Below, piece by piece: positions 56,481 through 64,000 of a stretch of 64,000 bases of DNA. Numbering within the stretch: the stretch's first letter is position 1; each line of letters begins with the position of its first letter. The DNA is taken from assembly GCF_900090045.1 (NCBI RefSeq), contig NC_041783.1, positions 1,509,501-1,573,500 on the forward strand, given 5' to 3'. This stretch comes from Plasmodium malariae (lineage: Eukaryota; Apicomplexa; Aconoidasida; Haemosporida; Plasmodiidae). The position numbers were made by a program, and so were the translations under genes. The notes under the pieces are model-generated. The model was not told the origin of the DNA. It saw nothing but the letters and a program-made list of their open reading frames with translations, and did not search any database.

Positions 56481-56862
56481 TAGGTCTCGCATTTTAATAT
56501 GTTGATCTGTTAGTAGCGAAATAATTATGTATTTGTGCGTGTGAATTTTACGCATATGTGTATTTACACATTTGCTCATTTATGCGTACGTTGACGTACT
56601 ATATATTGCATACATGCAGAAACAATCATACGCATTTGTTCCCTTTGAGCATACCGTGCATCTCCCCCCCCTCTCCCCATAGACCATACCATTGTTTTAT
56701 AAACGTTTTCTTCCAAGTTAAGATTATTAAAATATTGTGAAAAAAAAGACATTATGGGAAAATTAGAATTTATTATTTGTATGTATTTTTTTCTCATAGT
56801 AAAAGCCTGCATTCTGCAGTTCTACAGTATTGTAGTATTCATTTTGTTAAAAAAATATTTTG

Positions 56863-57005
56863 GCAGTGCGAAAAAAAATATTTTTGTAATGTGAAAGAAA
56901 ATATTTTTGTAATGTGAAAGAAAATATTTTTGTAATATGAAAGAAAATATTTTTGTAATATGAAAGAAAATATTTTTGTAATATGAAAAAAAATATTTTA
57001 GTAAT
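56863..57005. repeat. 23-bp tandem array with an AAAATATTTT palindrome in each unit
   Basis: GTAAT starts at 56886, 56909, 56932, 56955, 56978 and 57001 give exact 23-bp spacing. Units read GTAATGTGAAAGAAAATATT(TTT) or the GTAATATG variant. Located about 380 bp after the methyltransferase stop codon. Confidence 0.93.
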
Positions 57006-57047
57006 CGTGTTGCGTACTATTCTGAATTATGGCTTTCACAGTGTCGG

Positions 57048-57078
<31 letters not shown>

Positions 57079-57269
57079 TCCATATAAATCAACATACAAA
57101 ATTATAATTTTTTAAAAAATATTGTTCTAAATGTATATAAAAAAGGAAATAATGTTTTCCCATAGCTTAGGAAAGTTTCATACGTATTAATAATTCGTAT
57201 GTATGTGCATGCGTCTCTCGTGTATGCACGTGCCATATGTACATGCCTTGTATGAGCAATACTCATAAT

Positions 57270-57276
<7 letters not shown>

Positions 57277-57308
<32 letters not shown>
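57277..57308. repeat. (TA)n microsatellite
   Basis: About 32 bases of alternating TA between the methyltransferase and secreted-protein genes. Confidence 0.95.
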
Positions 57309-57310
<2 letters not shown>

Positions 57311-57966
57311 GTATATAAATGTGTATATGTAAAAACAGATCCAATATTAAGTTTTTTAATTTGTGCTTTTTTAAAATTTACTTAGGCCGTATATTTATAA
57401 TAATGAATAAGAAACACTCCGTAAAGGTTAGAAGGTGGAAGGAGTGCTAAAATTATTGAGCTTTGCATATTTTTTATTCCCTTAACATTTTTGAATGTTT
57501 TTCTGTAATAGGGACACACGTATACAATATAACCAATTTCTCAGATCAAGTCAAATATTATTTTTAAAATAGTTGAACCATTTAATAGTGAATAGTTTAT
57601 TTTTCTGCCTAAAGAAATGCGACGAATGTTCAGTACTTAACGGTTTATTACTACTTTACTTTTTTTTTTCTTTTAATTTATTAGATTGTTTTTTTTTTTT
57701 TTTTTAAAAAATGATTTTTTGATTCATAGAAGAAAAATAAAATGAGGACGCAAAATGTAAGAATAAAATGCGAGCGAGACAAAAAGGAAAAGAAACCCCA
57801 AAATTTGAGAAAATTTTGATATATTGAACACAAATTGACGGTTCGCACGTCGTTTATCATTCGCAATTGCTGTAGCTGCTGCTACTGCTATTGTTATTGC
57901 TACAGCTAATCTTTTTACGGCTGCCCTTTTTTTTTTTGTTCTTTTCTCCTCAATTTTTTGAACAAA

Positions 57967-60900
57967 ATGAGCATAATTGTAGCTCTCGTGATGTGCTCCC
58001 TTTTGTTCCTTTGTAAATCAGACGATTTGACGTCAAAGAATTCGGAAAATCTTTTAAATAAAAGTTTAATAGATATACTAAATTACAATTTCAGTGTAAA
58101 TGATGTTATGGGAATATTTGAAAATATTTTTAAGAACAGCGTTGATGATTTTAAAATTGAAGAAGAAAACCATGAAATAAAAAATCTACAGTTTAAGAAG
58201 TATAATTTTGATCAGCATAATTATAACTTTATGTACACCTCCTTTACGGACTACTGTAATTTCACTATACTTGCTTCATTGTTGTTGCGCCTGTGAGTGA
58301 GAGTGTGTATGTGAATGTTTGTATTTGTGTTTTCGTTTTCTTTTGTGTTTGTGCATGTGCATTTATGAAAGTTTTGCATTAATCGTGTGCCTCTGCGTCC
58401 CTGTTACACATATGCGATCATGATACAACAGAATGTTCCTATTTTTCCTGCTTCTTTGCATTCCATAGCTCTTCTATTTTTTTTTTTTTTTTTTTTACCT
58501 AACCCTTAACGTCCCTCCCTTCATTAGGCCTAAAGGAAGTTACAAGCGACAAGTGCTACGAATACTTGAATAAAGATCATATGACAAACATTTTTAAAAA
58601 CGTGAATCACAAGTTCTATTCTCGTTTTAGTAAAGAAATAAATGAATTAAGATACTATACATTCGAAATAGAAAAATTATTAAAGAGAAAAGATGATTTG
58701 AATGATAAAATTTTACGAACATTTGATGAAATTAAAAATTCAAAGAGTTCATTAACAAAAGCAATGACAAAGAAGTCAGGTAAAACATTACCTATTATTA
58801 AATACTTTGAAGAAATGTCGTATAATTTGAAACATGCAAATAAAAGTTTAAGTTTTTATGATATGGTTATACAGTATGGAAATGATTTAAATTGTATTAT
58901 AAAAGGTGCTTTAGTTGAATATATATATCTTTACAAGCAAACAAAAAATTATCAAAAAAAATTAGAAAAATATATAGAAAAGAATGCTCGAGTTTTATCA
59001 AAGATGCATAAGAAAATTATTTTGAGTATTTTTTACATGATTTCAGATATGAATAAAACCAATGAAAAAATAGACAATATAATTAATAAAAAAGTAAACG
59101 AATTTAATGAATGGGTAAGTTACGAAAATTATAATTATGTAAAAAAACTAAAAATATTGAAATCAAATGTTGATTTTAACCTTGATGATATTAATGAACT
59201 TATTGATAATTCAAAAGAAAAATTAGAAAAAAATAAAATCGCTTTTGTTAATATGAGCAAATATTTATCTTTTCAAAATCCAAGTAAAACAATTATGTCC
59301 ATTATTCATTTTCTTAATAATAAATATTCCAAAGATGTTAATATATTTTTTATATATAATGAAGAATATATGAATTTTAATTTTGATCAAGAAAAAAAAA
59401 AAATCAAACCTTGTAAAATTAATATTGATACAAAATCAACAAATAATTTTAATTTTGTTCATTTAGATTTTATGGAAACATCTAAATATGAAAATTTACT
59501 AAACTCAATTACCAATGAACAAAATGATCTCAAACATGTAGACAGACAAAAAATTGAAAATATTGTAAATGAAATATTTCATCCAGATGAACAAGGAGAA
59601 GATAATAATTGGATTAAAGAAAAAGAATTTGAGGATGCTAAAAGTAAAATTTCTTATAGTAATCTGAATGAGGAAGTAAAATTGTATACAAGCAAAATGG
59701 AAAAAAGTATTGATGACACAATTAATGATTATTATTTTTTTAAACCAACTATTAAAAGATACATACAAAGTGTTAGGACACTTTTAAGAAACGCCATTTT
59801 TAATTTCAATAAATATATTTATTCTTTTGAAAAAAATTTTACCATACATGTGAGTGATAGTTATAGGGACTCTTCACTTGCCACCGACAGGGGAGACAAA
59901 GCACCTTCCGACAGGCAGCACGACTCGAAGGAAAGAAATAAAAAGCCACAACTGGGTTCAGAATTAGGTGTTGAATTGAATGCGGGGTTAAATTCCGAGT
60001 TAAGTGATGAGTTAGGCGGCGAGTTAGAAAGCGAATTGGAGAGCGAGTTAGGAAGCGAGTTAATTGGCGAATTGGGTGAAGAGTTAGGGGGTGAAGTGGG
60101 AGCTGATGTAACAGAGGGCGTGGAAAAGGAAGCGGAAGATGGTGCAAAAGAGACTGAGAATTCTAGCGAAAATATCTCCAACAATAGAGTCGAAAATGAG
60201 GTCAAAAATGAGGCAAAAAATGAGGTCAAAAATGAGGCAAAAAATGAGATTAAAAGTGAGGCAAAAAATGAGGTCAAAAATGAGGCAAAAAATGAGATTA
60301 AAAGTGAGGCAAAAAATGGGACTGAAAGTAAAAGCAATAACCAAGGAAAAAACATCCATGATGAGGACAAAAAAGGAGAATCTAAGAATAAAGACAAATT
60401 CGAAAATAATAAGGATAGTGAGCAGTATAACGAGCAAGATGATGAACAGAGTAGTGGAGGCGATGGTGAACGAAATAATGTAGACGATAATGAAGAGAGC
60501 AGTGAAAACGATAATGAAGAGAGCAGTGAAAACGATAATGAACAGAGTAGTGAAGACGATAATGAACAGAGTAGTGAAGACGATAATGAACAGAGTAGTG
60601 AAGACGATAATGAACAGAGTAGTGAAGACGATAATGAACAGAGTAGTGAAGACGATAATGAACAGAGTAGTGAAGACGATAATGAACAGAGTAGTGAAGA
60701 CGATAATGAACAGAGTAGTGAAGACGATAATGAACAGAGTAGTGAAGACGATAATGAAGAAAACGATGCAGATGATAATGATTGTGCATATGAAAATAAT
60801 GATGCAGAAAAATGCGGATGCGGCTCTAACGAAAAAACTACGAGCAGCATGTCCATATTTCAAAGCGGAACTCTAAAATACCTATGGAGGATACCTTTTA

Positions 60901-62102
60901 TTAATAACCTATACAATATGTGGAATAAACATAAAAACAAGCGAGCAAATAAAAAGGAAGTTGAAGATATTGACATATATGAGGTAGACAAAGAGGAAAT
61001 GGAAAAAATATTCACCAATTTCAGTAACTTGAATTATGAAGATTCGATAAAAAAAATTAAAGAAAATATTTTTTATGCCTTACCAGATATTGAATATATT
61101 TTAAATGTTTTGCGAATATATAAAGAAAACAAAGAAAAAAATAAAGACAAAAATTTTTTTTATGATGCATTTTATGGAAATGATTATATAATTATAAAAT
61201 CAAAAGGTGTACATGTAGAAACATTTATTTATCCTTATTTTGAAACGTTAAATTTGCAATTAAATGAAGTAGAAACATGCAGTTCGAAGGATTATTATAC
61301 GTGTATGAAAAAATACGTTCGAGATAATATTAAAAAAGAACTTATAAATGAAAAAATAGTGTTTGTTTATTTAGGAATCTTTAAAGACGAAGTATTCAAA
61401 TTGCCAAAATTTAAAATTGTGGATGATTTAAAAAAAGCTCATTTGAAACAATTTTTAGAAAACCCATATGAACATAATTTTTTAAATAATTTTTTTGTTA
61501 AAAAATATGAAGAAGAATATATTTTTTTTCAAAAATTAAGAATTTTTACCTTATATCATTCCAAATATAAAAATTCAAATATATATGGTATTGATTTCAA
61601 CTTTTACGTTTCATATTTTTCAGATGCAGACTTAGAATATTTACCATTATCCTACTACCATGATTCCATAATTTATTTTAAAGTAATCCTTGCTACTTCG
61701 AAATATGGCTATCAAGAAATAGTTCCAGTAGATGATGAAATAATAAAGTTTGGTCTAATGCTTTCTTTAGATAATAAAAATAAAAATGTTCATTATTTAA
61801 TTTTATCAGACGTGATAAATGATACAGATTATAATTTGGTTAAGAGCAAAACTGGGGTTGTCAAAATTTGTGAAATATCTTACAAAAAATTTAAAATAAA
61901 ATTGATAAATGAAAAATATAAAGTTCAAGTAACAAGAAACATGAAAATTATTTTGCAAAAAGAGGTTACTTTTAATAATAGCAAAAAGAGAACACTGGAT
62001 TATGTAGATACATTTTATGATAAGATGAATAAAATTATGAAAAACAATATGAATCTGGAACTATTCGGAAAAACGTTCTTTGTTCATTTACAAAGGATAT
62101 AA
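57967..62102 (+). CDS. Secreted repeat-rich protein of unknown function, two exons
   Basis: Not recognised. Start ATG at 57967 (MSIIVALVMCSLLFLCKSDD), a clear signal peptide of about 19 residues, so the protein enters the secretory pathway. Exon 1 is 57967-58255 and exon 2 is 58528-62102. A GTAATT donor and a TTCATTAG acceptor join ...FTDYC to LKEVTSDKCYEYLN (phase 1), predicted 1287 aa. Residues about 100-530 are Lys/Asn-rich helical, probably coiled coil. Next come Gly/Glu/Leu (SELGxEL) units, NEVKNEAK units and nine or so copies of an acidic octapeptide DNEQSSED (about 767-840). The C-terminal 430 residues are better ordered and end FGKTFFVHLQRI. No second membrane helix or GPI signal is visible, so a soluble vacuolar, rhoptry or exported protein is possible. 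No PEXEL is obvious. The donor choice is my inference. Confidence 0.78.
58256..58527 (+). other. Predicted intron of the secreted-protein gene
   Basis: 272 bp. The donor GTAATT was chosen because it is the only upstream GT in the right phase for the exon-2 frame. The alternative GTGAGT at 58286 gives an early stop. Contains poly(T) about 58480-58497 before the acceptor. Confidence 0.65.
60187..60320 (+). repeat. In-frame coding repeat (NEVKNEAK / NEIKSEAK)
   Basis: Degenerate 24-bp units encode alternating Lys/Glu/Asn octapeptides within the secreted protein. Confidence 0.88.
60480..60765 (+). repeat. 24-bp in-frame coding repeat (DNEQSSED), about nine identical copies plus variants
   Basis: GATAATGAACAGAGTAGTGA(AGAC) units are near-identical at nucleotide level, with two leading DNEESSEN variants. 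Near-identity including third positions points to recent expansion. All six frames are open across the array, which explains several overlapping spurious frames. Confidence 0.95.
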
Positions 62103-64000
62103 CTGTGTAGTGGCGAGGAAATGGCATGTTCGACTTTTTCTGAGTGCAATGTATGCGCTTGTTTATTTTGCCGCACGTTATTTTGTTATACATTATTTTT
62201 CCGCACGTTATTTTGTTATACATTATTTTTCCGTACTTTATTTTGCTTAATTTTATTTTACTGAGTTTAATTTTACTGCACTTAAATCTACTGTATTTTA
62301 TTTTATTATTTTTTTTTTTTTTTTTGTTAAAAGCAGGAAGACGCTTTCTTATTTAAAAACATCGCGCACGCTTAAGTGCCGTTATATATATATATATATT
62401 AACAGTTCATCATCGACTTAGTTTTTACCTTTTTGACTTTTTGTTAATTTTTTCAGTTTATTATTCGACAAATGGGTGTGCTATATGTACATTAAAATGA
62501 TATCCTCTTGTTTTCCATTTTTAAAATCTGCGCAATTACATTATTTTGTATGCTTTTTTTTTTTTTTTTCTCGTATATTTTTTCATCCCTTCTTTCTTTT
62601 TTTTTCTCTTTCCTTTTCTTTTTAATTTTAACGATACCCTTTAAAAATTTACGTAATATATATTATTCTACCCATTGTACGTTATATAAGTTACAAAAAA
62701 CTTAACTAATTTCACGTCTTACGTTTTATATCTTATGTTTTTTTTTTTTTTTCTCTATGATGTTTTTTTCTTTTTTAATTAAATTTTTGCAGAATCATTT
62801 TGTACGTAATATTTTTTACTTTCTTTAACTACCCACACATTATTGAAATCATCAATTTTGAAAATCATACAATTCTTTAAACATTCATTGAAGATTTTTC
62901 TTTTATATGTATATATAATATATGTATACATAATACAAAAAAATAACTCATTAATTTTGTAACGTTAAAAATAACTGTTGTCTATTTTATGTAAAGAATA
63001 AATCAAGAACAGAACCATTAGGATCTCCACATACAATAAAGACACAATTTCGTAAACCTTCAATAATTATAAAAACATATTTCTTATAAAAAATAGTTTA
63101 TATTTAATATAAGTAAAACATTTGTCCATATTTTCATTTTTATGCGCCTTTATTTACTTCGTATATTTGTAAATTATAAATAGTAATTTTTTTTATATTA
63201 TAATTAAAACTGCGAAGTTTAAAAGTATGCAAAATGCATACTTGTTCATATATATGCAAGGTTACGAAAAAGGAATAGCTGGCTTAATAATGTTGTAAAA
63301 ATTAAAATTATGAACAGGCAAGAAAAAAAATAAAATAATAAAAATAAATAAATAAACATTTAAATATATATATATATATATAAACGTACATATATATAAA
63401 CGTACATATATATAAACGTACATATATATAAACGTACATATATATAAAAATAACTATAAAAAGGGTGCCAACATAAAGACGTTATGATAAGCTGAACATT
63501 TTCTATGTACGTGTACATTTAATTTTAAAAATGAATTTTGTCAAGTATAGTATATTTCGTGCATTCGTATTTATGTACATCGAATATACGTTGTATTCTT
63601 TTTTTAATTTATATGAGACAAGCAAATTTTCTACTCCCTCATAACATGGATATAAGAAGAAACAGGATGGGGCTAAAATTGGTATAAGAAGTTTACATTA
63701 ATTTCTAGAGTTCTATATTATAATATATACATACACATATATATATTATCAATGTACAGCTGAAATCTTGCTCATTTGTTAATTATTTTTTCTCTTGTGT
63801 TTTTTCTTCCTTCTTTTTTGAAGTAAAAACAGCTGTATTTTTTCATTTAATCATTTTTATATAATTTTTTTTTTTTTTTGTGATTTTTCTTACCTCTTAT
63901 TTTTTTACCCATACAAAATTTATATTCGTGCAGTAATAAATATATGTATATATTTATATATATATATATATTTGTATATATTTATATATATATATATATT
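62103..64000. other. Right-hand intergenic region; no gene seen
   Basis: 1.9 kb. A 30-bp repeat of about 2.5 copies (CGCACGTTATTTTGTTATAC then ATTATTTTTC) lies at 62170-62245 just after the stop codon. Further right are poly(T) blocks at 62309-62325, 62551-62568 and 62739-62752, the 16-bp array at 63380-63447, and (TA)n tracts near 62382-62398, 63366-63382 and 63957-64000. The next gene must start beyond the window. Confidence 0.6.
63380..63447. repeat. 16-bp tandem array (ACGTACATATATATAA), four copies
   Basis: ACGTAC starts at 63384, 63400, 63416 and 63432 in exact 16-bp register. Each unit holds the palindrome ACGT/GTAC and a TATATATA core. Confidence 0.93.

Larger units (their letters stand above)
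56481..57966. other. Intergenic region between the methyltransferase and the secreted-protein gene
   Basis: 1.5 kb, no credible gene. It holds the 23-bp array 56863-57005, poly(T) 57047-57072, (TA)n 57277-57308 and poly(T) 57688-57704. A short GCTGCTACTGCTATTGTTATTGCT trinucleotide-like stretch (57874-57902) lies about 65 bases before the start codon at 57967. Confidence 0.6.

Noticed and set aside
58286..58300. GTGAGT as donor for exon 1 of the secreted protein
   Set aside because: It is a better consensus donor than 58256, but the resulting phase gives a stop within 15 codons of exon 2. The GTAATT donor preserves the frame.
59839..60876. Several long overlapping frames (up to 331 aa) on both strands over the secreted-protein repeats
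   Set aside because: The 24-bp repeat is a multiple of three with no stops in any frame, so every frame stays open. Only the frame with a signal peptide and ordered flanks is credible.
1..64000. tRNA, rRNA, CRISPR arrays, insertion sequences, bacterial-type operons or riboswitches
   Set aside because: I looked and saw none. The interspersed repeats are local tandem arrays, not spacer-separated repeats, and no transposase-like frame exists.

Overview
This is nuclear DNA of a malaria parasite (genus Plasmodium). It is very A+T-rich, with long homopolymers, (TA)n tracts, low-complexity inserts inside proteins and many minisatellites between genes. The diagnostic gene is AMA1 (39630-41318), with all 16 ectodomain cysteines and the conserved cytoplasmic tail. 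A 257-aa aquaglyceroporin with the Plasmodium NLA/NPS pore motifs supports the assignment. As I recall it, the gene order (NSS-family transporter, PRP38A, mitochondrial L2, aquaglyceroporin, GCVH, NOP14-like, CDC50B, AMA1, FHA protein, uracil-5 methyltransferase) matches the AMA1 neighbourhood of P. falciparum chromosome 11. AMA1 is 562 aa and lacks the longer P. falciparum prodomain. The A+T level and microsatellite load look more like the P. malariae or P. ovale lineages than P. vivax. I cannot name the species from the sequence alone.

Layout. 2.8-11.8 kb: a divergent NSS-family transporter (+), the splicing factor PRP38A (-, two exons) and the mitochondrial ribosomal protein L2 (+). 14.4-19.3 kb: the aquaglyceroporin (+), the glycine-cleavage H protein (+) and a candidate 29-aa membrane microprotein (+). 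21.3-30.7 kb: a NOP14-like SSU-processome protein (+, two exons) convergent with a long unrecognised protein (-, two exons plus a one-base frame break in a homopolymer). 34.9-41.3 kb: CDC50B/LEM3 (+) and AMA1 (+). 43.2-46.9 kb: two unrecognised proteins, convergent. 48.1-56.5 kb: an FHA-RRM-RS protein (+, two exons) and a TrmA/TRMT2-type RNA methyltransferase (+, two exons). 58.0-62.1 kb: a secreted, repeat-rich protein (+, two exons). Genes read out of the window on neither side: the first 2.7 kb and last 1.9 kb look non-coding.

The genes do not form an operon; each is an independent eukaryotic unit. Loose themes are RNA processing (PRP38A, the FHA-RRM-RS protein, NOP14, the methyltransferase), mitochondrial function (L2, GCVH) and membrane or invasion biology (aquaglyceroporin, NSS, CDC50B, AMA1, the secreted protein). 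Exon joins were inferred by eye from GT-AG signals and frame continuity.

Most notable observations: the 29-aa cysteine-headed microprotein at 19.2 kb; several AT-rich tandem arrays whose 11-bp (or 11+9-bp) period would phase A/T tracts with the DNA helix; a 13/39-bp hierarchical minisatellite inside an intron; the FHA-RRM-RS domain combination; and a frame break at a T10-A-T12 run that probably reflects homopolymer miscalling.
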